This document shows, one piece after another, positions 15,341-24,169 of a DNA stretch of 47,318 nt (positions within the stretch are counted from its first letter, which is position 1; the number at the start of each line of letters is the position of its first letter). This stretch comes from CAYZNE01 sp964461035 (GTDB lineage: Archaea > Nanobdellota > Nanobdellia > Woesearchaeales > CAYZNE01). The stretch is taken from NCBI GenBank assembly GCA_964461035.1, contig CAYWRI010000009.1:1-47318 (forward strand). Reading direction: 5' to 3'. Made by a program: the position numbers and the translations under genes. The notes below the pieces were generated by a model, which saw nothing but the letters and a program-made list of their open reading frames with translations, did no database searches and was not told where the DNA came from.

Positions 15341-15478
15341 TTAAACTTCATTTTTTCTACTAGATAACTCTAAATAACACTTTAAATATCTGTCTTCAGG
15401 AGATTCCTGAAGATCTTCATCAAGATTAGTATCAAGAAACTTACATACTACATCTGATTTATCTATAAAGTCATACAT
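15341..15478 (-). CDS. Small acidic protein, 45 aa
   Basis: GGAGGT lies 8 nt before an ATG at 15476-15478 that opens 45 codons: MYDFIDKSDVVCKFLD, then TNLDEDLQESPEDRYLKCYL and a basic end. It contains two Cys and many acidic residues. It is first of a pair with the 43-aa ORF downstream. The ribosome site is among the best in the window, so I think it is translated. No family is recognised. Confidence 0.55.
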   Translation of the reverse strand: MYDFIDKSDVVCKFLDTNLDEDLQESPEDRYLKCYLELSSRKNEV

Positions 15479-15680
15479 TTTCAATACCTCCAACTTATTG
15501 CACTCCCCTACACGTAACTAAGAATATACTAACTAAGATATATATCTAACCATTGCTTTATACATATTAATACACATATATGCTTTTTTAGAAAAAAAGC
15601 AAATAATAGAAAAAAATATAAATGAATAAGAATTCCTAGTCACATTATAGCCAACATATACAATATTTGGGGGGATTTAC

Positions 15681-16625
15681 ATTAAACGAAAAGTAGTTCA
15701 ACATGGACCTGCAACATTAATAGTATCAATACCTTCAAAATGGGCTAAAAAATATGGAATAAAAAAAGGTGATGAGATAGATTGTGAAGAAACTGGCAAT
15801 TCTATAATCATAAGAACAGATAAAGCAACCAATCTAGCTAAAGTAGAGGCAGATTTAAGTGGTCTTGATAGAACATCTATTTTATATTCAATTAGAAGTA
15901 TGTATAAATTAGGATATAATAACATAGATACTCATTTCAAAAAGTCCACCGCATTTCATTATAGAATAAAAGAAGAAAAACCAATCTTATTCATAATTCA
16001 TGAAGAATTGTCAAGATTAACAGGTATTGAGATAATACAACAAAGAGAAAACTCTTGTCAACTTAAAACATTGGTTGAAATGTCTCCAAAAGAGTTTAAT
16101 GTTATTTTAAGAAGAATCTTTTTTCTCTTAATAGATATGAACGAAGATTTTATTTCGGGTGCCAAGAGACAGGATGAAACATTATTAAAAACATTATATC
16201 AAGAACACAATACGATAACAAAATTTGTAAGTTTTTGTATGCGTTTATTAAATAAAATAGGTTATTCTGAAGACCAGAAAAAAACAACTATTATTTATGC
16301 TATTCTTACAAACTTAGACAATCTTGTTGAAATAATAAAAAATACGGGAAGACTAGCAAGAGCAATAAAGCCAAATATTTCGGAAGAGACATTAAAATTA
16401 ATGAATAGTGTTCACGAAGCAATTGTAAAATATTATAATTTATTTTATAATTTTGATAATGATACTGTTGCAAAGATAAATAAATTAAGAGATGATTATA
16501 TTGAAAAAATAGATTTTCATTCTGAAAAGTTTTCAAAAGAAGAACTTGCATTATTAAATCGATATTTTCAAATAATGGAAATATTAACATCTCTCTTAGA
16601 ATTAACTATTGCTTTGAATCTTTAA
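15681..16625 (+). CDS. AbrB-PhoU type regulator, apparent ATT start
   Basis: The 314-residue protein opens KRKVVQHGPATLIVSIPSKW and AKKYGIKKGDEIDC, the SpoVT-AbrB DNA-binding fold, followed by a long helical PhoU-like part (about 110-314). In archaea this pairing marks phosphate-uptake-type regulators. Relatives begin MKRKVVQHGP; here the codon in the Met position is ATT (15681-15683), no ATG, GTG or TTG exists in frame before the upstream TAG, and the next ATG (15900) would delete the AbrB domain. TTGGGGGGAT, a ribosome-site-like run, ends 5-6 nt before the ATT. Either ATT is used as start or a base differs. A TATA lies at about 15615-15625. Confidence 0.85.
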   Translation: MKRKVVQHGPATLIVSIPSKWAKKYGIKKGDEIDCEETGNSIIIRTDKATNLAKVEADLSGLDRTSILYSIRSMYKLGYNNIDTHFKKSTAFHYRIKEEKPILFIIHEELSRLTGIEIIQQRENSCQLKTLVEMSPKEFNVILRRIFFLLIDMNEDFISGAKRQDETLLKTLYQEHNTITKFVSFCMRLLNKIGYSEDQKKTTIIYAILTNLDNLVEIIKNTGRLARAIKPNISEETLKLMNSVHEAIVKYYNLFYNFDNDTVAKINKLRDDYIEKIDFHSEKFSKEELALLNRYFQIMEILTSLLELTIALNL

Positions 16626-16653
16626 GAATCATATAGTAATGCAGGTTGTTGTG

Positions 16654-18183
16654 TTATCTATTAAAGGGTATGGGAAAAACCTTTTCAGCAATACTTTTAG
16701 CATCTTTTTCTATAATATACAAAGAATCATTTGGATAACTATTAACTGCAGCAGTTATAGTATTAAGAACAATTAAACTTGGATTAGAATTATGAAGAAC
16801 ATCTAAATACATTTTTTGTTGCATCATTGCATCATAAGACTCCATTCCTTGATAAAAATTGCCAGGTCTACCTTCAACTCTTTCTTTAATTGTATCACCA
16901 TCAGATATTACAAGAACAACAGCAAAGTCAGGATAAGCATTACTTAAGTCTTCAAGACAATGCGGATCAGTTACTTGACAAATTACACCCGTTTTTAGAC
17001 CATATGCATAATCAAAATTATCTTTTAAATAACCTACAGAATAAGAAGCATCATTTAAACCAGTGGTTTTACCAGCGGTTTTATGTGTAGTAATAAATGA
17101 ATTTGAATAATCTTCAAAAAAAGATTCATCTTTATGATCTTTTATATCAGTTTCACCCTCAAATAAATCCCTACTAACAGTTGTAGGTATTGAATACAAA
17201 AATGGAAGAATAGATAACAAATTTTTAGTTACCGTTGATTTTCCTCCACCTCTTGGTCCCGCAATAATTATTCCCCTATATCGCGATCCCCACGAATTCA
17301 ATAATTTATTAATCTCCTTATTTCTAAAATCAATTGAATCTGAAATATTAGAATGTATTGTATTTTCTCCAAAATTACCAGTTATTAAATTGGGCGAAGA
17401 TGGTAAGATAGAATAATCTTCTCGTTCTGTCAATAATATGATTTTTGTAAGAGGATAATTTTGAGCAAAATTAGTTAAAATTCTGGGATTAATAAGCTCA
17501 TCATTTTCACCAATAGTCATAATGAGTGTACTGGCAGAATTGCCCGAACGCATATATTTACGAGATTTTTCAAAAGAGTCAGTTTTTACAAACTTTAAAA
17601 AAGCATTATTAACTGTAGGAATATTTGTAACTCGCTTAATATAATCATTTAACTGAGGAGAATTTTGAACAATAACAATTTGTTCATCTTTATACTGTAA
17701 AGGTTTAGCTTTCAATGAATTAGCACTATGAACTCTTTTTAACTTGGGAATAAGTGTTGAAGAATTAATATCTAATGATTTAATTGAAGGTGTTTCAGTA
17801 GAAAAATGATTTGCTATTTTGAAAGCCGCGATTTTCCCTTTTTTAACTTTATTAAGTTCATCCAGAGTTATGTTTTCAGAAGTAGGTAAAAGTTCTTCAT
17901 AAAAAGGTAAAACTATTATTCTTCTAAAATTTAAGTTTCCCCCTTGAATACGGTTATAAATATATTCGGGAACACTATTATTAAATTGAATATTTTCTGA
18001 ATGAGTATAATCTAGAACAACAGGAATCAATCCTTCAGACTTTCGCACTATATCGTCAAGACAATCTACTGAAGTAAAATTAGACGACTGATAACATTCA
18101 TTATGTGAAATATAAGGTTCCAAACTCCTCAAAGCAAACTCAGAACCTGCTACATAAACTAGTTTATTACCCACATTTTTCAT
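16654..18183 (-). CDS. Receiver-like x2 plus guanylate-kinase-like P-loop protein
   Basis: I start at the ATG at 18181-18183 (MKNVGNKLVYVAG). A frame open to 18237 would translate the TATA (TATTTAAAAA, about 18211-18222), which lies about 30 bp before the chosen start. The 509-residue protein has two receiver-like alpha/beta regions without the phospho-acceptor Asp (about 6-95, VYVAGSEFALRSLEPYI; about 165-260, IVIVQNSPQLNDYI and IILLTERED). A P-loop domain follows: GPRGGGKST at 309-317, then SIPTTVSRDLFEGET, FITTHKTAGKT and VEGRPG. The order of the P-loop segments follows guanylate kinase (TTRPPR, HGNxYGT). I know no protein with this arrangement. Nucleotide kinase activity is uncertain. Confidence 0.6.
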   Translation of the reverse strand: MKNVGNKLVYVAGSEFALRSLEPYISHNECYQSSNFTSVDCLDDIVRKSEGLIPVVLDYTHSENIQFNNSVPEYIYNRIQGGNLNFRRIIVLPFYEELLPTSENITLDELNKVKKGKIAAFKIANHFSTETPSIKSLDINSSTLIPKLKRVHSANSLKAKPLQYKDEQIVIVQNSPQLNDYIKRVTNIPTVNNAFLKFVKTDSFEKSRKYMRSGNSASTLIMTIGENDELINPRILTNFAQNYPLTKIILLTEREDYSILPSSPNLITGNFGENTIHSNISDSIDFRNKEINKLLNSWGSRYRGIIIAGPRGGGKSTVTKNLLSILPFLYSIPTTVSRDLFEGETDIKDHKDESFFEDYSNSFITTHKTAGKTTGLNDASYSVGYLKDNFDYAYGLKTGVICQVTDPHCLEDLSNAYPDFAVVLVISDGDTIKERVEGRPGNFYQGMESYDAMMQQKMYLDVLHNSNPSLIVLNTITAAVNSYPNDSLYIIEKDAKSIAEKVFPIPFNR

Positions 18184-18439
18184 TTTTTTACTCTTTGGAA
18201 ATGGCGACGGGTTTTTAAATATTTGTAAAAATATCATAAATTATGTCAAAAATACATATAAATAAGCCAAAAATAGTCAAAAAGTCTCCAAATACTATAA
18301 TTATGTTATTTTTGTGCAAAATAGAAAATAATATATATAAACTAATTTAATTAAATATAAGTGTTGTGAATTAGTAGTCTGAATTTTTAACAATATTACA
18401 ACAATAAACTTATAAAAGCTAATTCTTTACCTAGTTAGT

Positions 18440-19141
18440 ATGTCAGAAAGAATAAGTACTGGAAGTACGGAATTGAATGATTTATTGAAAGGAGGCTATG
18501 AAAGCGACATAGTTACAATGATATATGGTGGACCAGGTTGTGGAAAAACAAATCTTGTTTTAATGGCTGCTGCAAAAATGTCAAATCAGAAAAAAGTTAT
18601 ATTCATAGATACTGAAGGAAGTTTTTCAATTGAAAGATTTGGGCAATTATGTCAAGAAGATAAATGTTGTATTGACAATATTCTTATAATGTCTCCAACA
18701 ATTTTCAGTGAGCAAAAAAGCGCTTTTGCAAAATTAAAAGAATTAACAAAAACTGATAGTGTTGGTCTTATAATAGTTGACAGTATTGCAATGTTATATA
18801 GATTAGAAATAGGTAAAACCAAGAATATTCAAGGAACAAATAGAGAATTAGGTCAACAAATCGCGTATTTAAGTGAAATAGCAAGAAAGAAAAAAATTCC
18901 TGTAATAATAACAAATCAAATATATAAAGATTTTGAAGATAAAAACAAAATAAATATTGTTGGTGGAGACATACTTAAATATTGGGGAAAATGTTTAATT
19001 GAAATAAGAAAATTAGATGATGCAAAAAGAGTTGCAATTTTAAGAAAACATAGAAGTCAACCTGAAAACCAAAAACTTTATTTTAATATAACAAATGAAG
19101 GAATAAAAGCATTAAAAACAGAAAATGAAAATAATAATTAG
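18440..19141 (+). CDS. radB: RadB, RecA-superfamily recombination mediator
   Basis: The 233-residue protein is a single RecA core without the N-terminal helix-hairpin-helix domain of RadA, which is the mark of RadB. Walker A is GGPGCGKT (30-37) and Walker B is VGLIIVDSIAMLYR (about 109-122). The family loop is seen as GTNRELGQQI and the C-terminal strands as VGGDILKYWGKCLIEI and AILRKHRSQPE. RadB assists loading of RadA recombinase and binds Hjc nuclease. The start follows a TATA (AACTTATAAAAG, about 18406-18417). The gene end overlaps the next start by 17 bp, so the two are co-transcribed. Confidence 0.92.
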   Translation: MSERISTGSTELNDLLKGGYESDIVTMIYGGPGCGKTNLVLMAAAKMSNQKKVIFIDTEGSFSIERFGQLCQEDKCCIDNILIMSPTIFSEQKSAFAKLKELTKTDSVGLIIVDSIAMLYRLEIGKTKNIQGTNRELGQQIAYLSEIARKKKIPVIITNQIYKDFEDKNKINIVGGDILKYWGKCLIEIRKLDDAKRVAILRKHRSQPENQKLYFNITNEGIKALKTENENNN

Positions 19142-19391
19142 ATTAATAATTATGGCATTGTTATTTTGTTTAAGTTTCTTAGTTTTAGGTGCTGGTGCTT
19201 TTACGTTTATGCTAAATCTGTTCATAAATGGTTTGAGTGGTTTTCTAAGTTTATTAAGTTCAACAATATCTGGACAGCCAGATTTGTCAGGAACAGTAAC
19301 ATTCATAATAAACTTAGGATTAGGAATCGGAATTCTACTTTTATATTATTTGATAGCACATTTTATGAGTAAAATATTTATTCGAGATTAG
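19125..19391 (+). CDS. Small two-helix membrane protein
   Basis: The 88-residue protein has two long hydrophobic segments (about 5-34 and 58-80) joined by a Ser/Gly/Pro linker (SSTISGQPDLSGTV), with a short basic C-terminus (FMSKIFIRD). It overlaps the radB end by 17 bp, as in a translationally linked pair; an internal ATG at residue 10 is an alternative start just past the radB stop. No family is recognised, and a direct link to recombination is not implied. Confidence 0.6.
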   Translation: MKIIIRLIIMALLFCLSFLVLGAGAFTFMLNLFINGLSGFLSLLSSTISGQPDLSGTVTFIINLGLGIGILLLYYLIAHFMSKIFIRD

Positions 19392-19445
19392 AAAAAGCCA
19401 AATATAGAATCAAAAATAAAACATAAAAAAAGAATTAATAAAAAA

Positions 19446-20051
19446 TTATTCTTCTGTAAACTCACCTATTGTGGTTTTGAATTCTTCATCAGTTTTTATT
19501 TTTCCTGTTTTCTTAAAGTATTCACGAGCTAAAAGGAAAAATATCATTCCGAGACTTTTCTTACCTTTATTATTGCAAGGTATAACAAAATCAATTCCAT
19601 TTGTCTGATTATTACTATCACATAAAGCCATAACAACCATACCAACTTTAAGAGCATCTTTTATCGCATTTCTATCTGGCCAAGAATCAATAATAAATAT
19701 TACTTTAGGTTCTGTAAAATTATTTAACTGAGAATTTGTTAATAATCCGGGAGGATATCTTCCTGCAAAAAATTTACATCCTACTAATTTTGCAAAAGCA
19801 CTTATTGGTTTCCAACCATTCTCTCTTCTTGAAACTATTAGAATTTCTTCAGGTTTATAAAATGCTAATAAGTTTACAGCTAATCGTAATCTTTCATCTA
19901 TTTTTTGAATATTTAATACAGATAGGCCATCTGTTCTTGTTTTGTAAATAAACTTTGCCATATATTTTGTTTTGAATTTTGTTCCAATATGAATGCCCGC
20001 TTTTAGATAATCTTCATTTGAAATTAAAAATTCTGAATCTGATTCTACCAT
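19446..20051 (-). CDS. rps2: 30S ribosomal protein uS2
   Basis: The 201-residue protein is archaeal uS2: YLKAGIHIGTKFKTKYMAKF near the start, FIYKTRTDGLSVLNIQKIDER, CKFFAGRYPPGLLTN, VIFIIDSWPDRNAIKDAL, and NGIDFVIPCNNKGKKSLGM. It binds the back of the small subunit near the 16S 3' end. AGGAGG lies before the ATG. It stands alone here, without the usual archaeal neighbours (L13, S9, RNA polymerase subunits, enolase). Its promoter holds a perfect inverted repeat at 20107-20123. Confidence 0.97.
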   Translation of the reverse strand: MVESDSEFLISNEDYLKAGIHIGTKFKTKYMAKFIYKTRTDGLSVLNIQKIDERLRLAVNLLAFYKPEEILIVSRRENGWKPISAFAKLVGCKFFAGRYPPGLLTNSQLNNFTEPKVIFIIDSWPDRNAIKDALKVGMVVMALCDSNNQTNGIDFVIPCNNKGKKSLGMIFFLLAREYFKKTGKIKTDEEFKTTIGEFTEE

Positions 20052-20106
20052 TTTTATTCCTCCTAAAACTAAAAAATTATTAATTTATTTTGTGCCAATA
20101 AGTAGA

Positions 20107-20123
20107 ACAAAGAATTTCTTTGT
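20107..20123 (-). promoter_or_regulatory. Palindrome in the rps2 promoter
   Basis: ACAAAGAA-T-TTCTTTGT is a perfect 8-bp inverted repeat. It lies just downstream of a TATA (GGTTATAAATA, about 20129-20139, reverse strand), covering roughly -17 to -1 of the expected transcription start. A protein bound there would block polymerase loading; alternatively it forms a hairpin at the mRNA 5' end. Confidence 0.5.
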
Positions 20124-20148
20124 CCATCATATTTATAACCTCAGATGG

Positions 20149-20190
20149 CAATATCAAACATTAACTAAATCAACAGTTTGTTTGATGTTG
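20149..20190. other. Long stem-loop between the methyltransferase and rps2 genes
   Basis: CAATATCAAAC (20149-20159) pairs with GTTTGATGTTG (20180-20190) with one G-U pair. The stem continues inward through A60/T79 and AACT (20163-20166) / AGTT (20175-20178) after a 2-nt bulge, about 16 bp in total. It lies 10 bp upstream of the rps2 TATA. There is no T-run on either side, so it is not a usual terminator. It may be a small RNA or a protein site. Confidence 0.45.
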
Positions 20191-20319
20191 GTTATAGATA
20201 CAAAGGATACTTGTTTTCTTTAAAAATGTTTTTATGAAGTATATCATTCATATTAGAACTATTCAGGATAAAAATAATCATAAAGATAAATTTATACAAG
20301 GTAATATTCTAAAGTAGGT

Positions 20320-20937
20320 TTATTTTAATTTTGCAAGAATACACCAATGATCTCCTTTATGTTTGTGTAAACTTAATATTTTAAAGTTAGTAAAATCATC
20401 TTTCATTAATTTTTTTGTATAAATAAAATGAGGTAATCCTTTTTCTTCACCATCTAAAGGAATGTATGTGTGTGGTTCAGGCATTTGAAATTTTGATGCT
20501 CTTCTTTTAAATCGATTTGCAGAAACAGATATAAATATAATTCCATTTGGTTTCAACACTCTTTCAATTTCTGAAATAGAAAATTTAACTTTATCATGAA
20601 AATTATGATGAATAACTTGAGTAGATATAACAGCATCAAAAAAATTATCTTTGAAAGGAAATTTTTCATAACAAGAATGTTTTTTAAGTCTGACAGATAA
20701 ATTTTCTTTTTTTAGCCAAGTTCTTGTAAGTTTTAATCCCGTATTTGAAATATCTGTTGCATAAACATCAAACCCTTGTTTTGCAAGAAATATTGTATGT
20801 CTTCCAGAACCACAACCCAAATCAAGAATTTTTTTAGCGCTTTCTTTTTTCAAGAGAATAACCAAATTAGTTATATCTTCTTTAGTTTTAAAAAAAACTT
20901 TTCCCTTTTTTTTAAATATGGCGTCCCAATCACCCAT
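20320..20937 (-). CDS. SAM-dependent methyltransferase (class I)
   Basis: The 205-residue protein has a standard Rossmann methyltransferase core: motif I ILDLGCGSGRHT (about 36-47), an acidic ribose contact in VYATDIS, motif II/III FFDAVISTQVIHH (about 98-110), and IERVLKPNGIIFISVS. The substrate is not evident; the type (methyltransf_11/25-like) includes small-molecule, lipid and quinone enzymes. The gene stands alone between the rps2 region and the ATPase. No clear SD is seen, so a leaderless transcript is likely. Confidence 0.85.
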   Translation of the reverse strand: MGDWDAIFKKKGKVFFKTKEDITNLVILLKKESAKKILDLGCGSGRHTIFLAKQGFDVYATDISNTGLKLTRTWLKKENLSVRLKKHSCYEKFPFKDNFFDAVISTQVIHHNFHDKVKFSISEIERVLKPNGIIFISVSANRFKRRASKFQMPEPHTYIPLDGEEKGLPHFIYTKKLMKDDFTNFKILSLHKHKGDHWCILAKLK

Positions 20938-21128
20938 AAAATTATATTAGCCTAATTAATTAATAAAGTTTTGCAAAATGAGTAATTGTGAACATCTTTA
21001 CTGAATCGGTCCTTTTCATTAACTAATTTTAAGATATTGATTAGCTTACAGTTAAAATGCAATAAAACTTATAAAAAAAATTTATAAAGACACATAATAA
21101 AAGTAGAATATATTAAAAGAGGTAAAAA

Positions 21129-23804
21129 ATGAAGTATTATAAAGAATCTATTAATGAAGTATTAAAAGAGTTGAAAACTTCCAAAAAAGGTATTTCTGAT
21201 TCTGAAGCACAACTTCGTCTTGAAAAGTTCGGACATAATTCTATTGAAAAAAAAGATAAAAATAAAATATGGGCGCTCATATCAGAACAATTTAAAGATT
21301 TTTTAGTAATACTATTATTATTTGCAGGTTTATTTTCATTAATATTGGGAAATTACATTGAAGCAATAGCAATATTTGTCATGATTTTATTATCTGTTGT
21401 TCTTGGTTTTATTCAAGAATATAAAGCAGAAAAATCCCTTGAAAAATTAAAAAAAATTACTTCAAGAAAAGCGGTTGTTCTCAGAAATAATGTTGAACAA
21501 ATACTTGATGCAACAGAATTAGTCCCTGGAGATATTGTTTTAGTAGAGGCAGGAAGTATTATTCCTGCAGATATTAGACTTATTGAATCATCTTCTTTAA
21601 AAGTTGATGAATCATCTTTAACAGGAGAATCAGATCATAGATTTAAAGAAACAAATTCTATTTCTAAAACGGTTGAAGTTTCTGACAGAATAAATATGGC
21701 ATTTATGGGGACAGTTGTTGTTTATGGTTCTGCAAGAGGTGTTGTAGTAGAAACAGGTCTTAAAACCGAATTTGGAAAGATAGCTGATTCTCTTACTGAA
21801 GTCAAAGGAATTAAAACACCAATGCAAAGAAAACTTGCAAAATTAGGAAAGCAACTTATTATTGCAGTTATAACTATTTGTATAATAGTTTTCGCAACTT
21901 CAATTTTACAGGGGAAATTATCTTGGAATCAAGCAATTCTTGTAGCATTAAGCTTAGCAGTTGCTGCAGCACCATCAAGTTTACCTGCTGTTGTAACAAT
22001 ATCATTAAGTAGAGGGGTTGTAGATTTAGCCAAAAAAAACATGCTTGTCAAAAAGCTTCCCGCTGCTGAAGGTCTTGGTTCAGCAACTTTTATTTGTACA
22101 GATAAAACAGGCACATTAACAAAGAATGAAATGAGTATACAAGAAGTATTTTATGATAATAAACTTTTCAAAGTTAATGGTGTTGGATATACTGCTGAAG
22201 GAAATGTTTTACATAAAAATAAAGTGGTTGATAAAAAAGAACTTTTAAAACTTTTACACATAGGAACAATATGTAATGATTCTGATTTAATTCTTAAGAA
22301 AGAAGGAGATTATGAAGTAATAGGAGATCCAACAGAAGTCGCATTAATTGTTCTTGGTAATAAACTAGGTTTTAGAAAGTCCCAAGCATTTTCTAAATAT
22401 AAGATTATTCAAAAGCTACCTTTTGATTCAGATAGGAAAATGATGAGTGTAATTTGTCAAGATAAAAATAACAAAAAGATAGAATCTTTTACAAAAGGTG
22501 CCTCACTCATTATTCTTAATGAATGTAATAAAATTTTATTAAATAATAAAGTTAAAAAATTAACTCCTGCAATGCGGAAAAAAATACTTGGTTCTGCTAA
22601 AAAGATGGAATCTTCAGCTCTACGTGTTCTTGCACTTTCTTTTAAATATATGACTAAAAAGAAAAAATATTCTCAAAAAGATTCAGAAAAAGATATGATC
22701 TTTGTCGGTCTTGTTGGAATGCTTGATCCTGCAAGAGATGGGGTAAAAGAATCAATTGCAATAGCTAATAAGGCAGGAATAAATGTTATGATGATAACAG
22801 GGGATAGTCCTTTAACTGCTAAAGCAATAGCTGAAAAAATAGGACTATTTAGAAAAAAAGATTATATTGTTACAGGTTCTGAACTTAAAACTATGAGTGA
22901 TTCTCAGCTTTCTAAAAAAATAGCTAAAATAAGAATTTGTGCAAGATTTATGCCAATACAAAAATTGAGAATTGTTGACGCTTTGCAAAAAAAAGGAAAT
23001 ATTGTGGCCATGACAGGCGACGGAGTTAATGATTCTCCCGCAATAAAAAAAGCTGATTTAGGAATATCAATGGGTATTACAGGAACAGAAGTTGCTAAAG
23101 AAGTTTCACAAATGACTTTAGCAGATGATAATTTTTCAACCATAGTAAGTGCAATAGAAGAAGGAAGAAATATCTATGATAAAATGTTAAAATCTCTTAG
23201 ATATCTATTAAGTTGTAATACTGGAGAAATATTCACAATATTTTTTGCATTACTTTTAAATTTACCAATACCGCTTATTGCACTTCAAATATTAATAATG
23301 AATCTTCTAACAGACGGTCTTCCTGCTATCGCATTGAGTATGGATTCTGTTGATCATGAAGTCATGACAAGAAAGCCAAGAAATCCTAAAGACAGCCCTT
23401 TAAGCGGCGGAATGTTGTGGTTAATATTAACATTTGGACTTTTAATGTCTATCGGAACATTATTCTTATTCAACAAGTTTTATGTGAATGAATCAAGTTT
23501 TGTGCTTGCAAGCACTGTTGCTTTTACAACATTAGTTGTAATGGAAATGATGGCAGTTCTAAGTTCTAGGACTCTTTATAGGTCGGCATTTTCAAAAGGT
23601 TTTTTTAAGAATGGTTATTTGTTTCTTGCAATAATTTCATCCATAGCAATACAATTATGCTTAATATATATCCCATTTTTACAGAAAATATTTGGTACAA
23701 CCGGTTTAAGTTTAAGTCATTGGCTATACATAATAGGAATATCAACAGTAGGATTTATTGTTATGGAATTAAGTAAAAAGTTTATTCGATTTGATAAAAA
23801 GTAA
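21129..23804 (+). CDS. P2-type cation-transporting ATPase with altered M4 site
   Basis: This 891-residue pump has all P-type hallmarks: N-terminal cation-ATPase domain, TGES (165-168) in the actuator, phosphorylated D325 in DKTGTLT, the KGA motif of the nucleotide domain, TGD in the linker, GDGVND (about 629-634), and ten membrane segments. M5 and M6 carry N697, E700, N725, T728 and D729, matching calcium-pump ion ligands. M4, which in calcium pumps reads PEGLP, reads PSSLP (282-286) here, so the key Glu is Ser. Transport of Ca2+ or another cation out of the cytosol is the family role; the ion is uncertain. AGAGGT precedes the ATG. Confidence 0.93.
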   Translation: MKYYKESINEVLKELKTSKKGISDSEAQLRLEKFGHNSIEKKDKNKIWALISEQFKDFLVILLLFAGLFSLILGNYIEAIAIFVMILLSVVLGFIQEYKAEKSLEKLKKITSRKAVVLRNNVEQILDATELVPGDIVLVEAGSIIPADIRLIESSSLKVDESSLTGESDHRFKETNSISKTVEVSDRINMAFMGTVVVYGSARGVVVETGLKTEFGKIADSLTEVKGIKTPMQRKLAKLGKQLIIAVITICIIVFATSILQGKLSWNQAILVALSLAVAAAPSSLPAVVTISLSRGVVDLAKKNMLVKKLPAAEGLGSATFICTDKTGTLTKNEMSIQEVFYDNKLFKVNGVGYTAEGNVLHKNKVVDKKELLKLLHIGTICNDSDLILKKEGDYEVIGDPTEVALIVLGNKLGFRKSQAFSKYKIIQKLPFDSDRKMMSVICQDKNNKKIESFTKGASLIILNECNKILLNNKVKKLTPAMRKKILGSAKKMESSALRVLALSFKYMTKKKKYSQKDSEKDMIFVGLVGMLDPARDGVKESIAIANKAGINVMMITGDSPLTAKAIAEKIGLFRKKDYIVTGSELKTMSDSQLSKKIAKIRICARFMPIQKLRIVDALQKKGNIVAMTGDGVNDSPAIKKADLGISMGITGTEVAKEVSQMTLADDNFSTIVSAIEEGRNIYDKMLKSLRYLLSCNTGEIFTIFFALLLNLPIPLIALQILIMNLLTDGLPAIALSMDSVDHEVMTRKPRNPKDSPLSGGMLWLILTFGLLMSIGTLFLFNKFYVNESSFVLASTVAFTTLVVMEMMAVLSSRTLYRSAFSKGFFKNGYLFLAIISSIAIQLCLIYIPFLQKIFGTTGLSLSHWLYIIGISTVGFIVMELSKKFIRFDKK

Positions 23805-23817
23805 CAAAAATCTGCTG

Positions 23818-23853
23818 AAAGCAATTTATCCCCACCCTAAATAATATTGCTTT
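23818..23853 (+). terminator. Stem-loop after the ATPase gene
   Basis: AAAGCAAT (23818-23825) pairs perfectly with ATTGCTTT (23846-23853), 14 bp after the ATPase stop. No long T-run follows, so it may protect the 3' end rather than terminate by itself. Confidence 0.35.
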
Positions 23854-23947
23854 AACAACCATTTTCTTAAAACGCAAATTTTTGGAACATACAAAAGCAA
23901 GAGCCATTCATCTTACCCCTGAAGAGTTGAGCTTTCTAGCGTTTGAT

Positions 23948-24157
23948 ATGTAAACATTTGGTGCAATAGTAATTATACTAATTTCTATTGGAATACTAAC
24001 TAAAAAAAGAAAAACTGAGGATATATTTTATATTCTTGGCGGAATATGCTTAGAAGTTTATAGCATTCATATTGGAGATTTAGTTTTCATAATCTTGCAA
24101 ATCATATTTACTTTAGCAACAGTCTATGATTTAGTTAAACAAGAATTTCTAAAGTGA
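23948..24157 (+). pseudogene. Small membrane protein frame with a stop at codon 2
   Basis: The frame TFGAIVIILISIGILTKKRK, then TEDIFYILGGICLEVYSI and VFIILQIIFTLATVYDLV, ending QEFLK and TGA at 24155-24157, reads like an intact small two-to-three-helix membrane protein. It is preceded by ATG TAA ACA TTT at 23948, where the second codon is a stop. No other ATG, GTG or TTG lies in frame near the beginning. One base change (TAA from AAA) would explain it, or a rare start is used. No ribosome site is visible. The rest of the 365-bp gap (23805-23947) shows only the hairpin after the ATPase gene. Confidence 0.4.
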
Positions 24158-24169
24158 AAAAACAAAATA

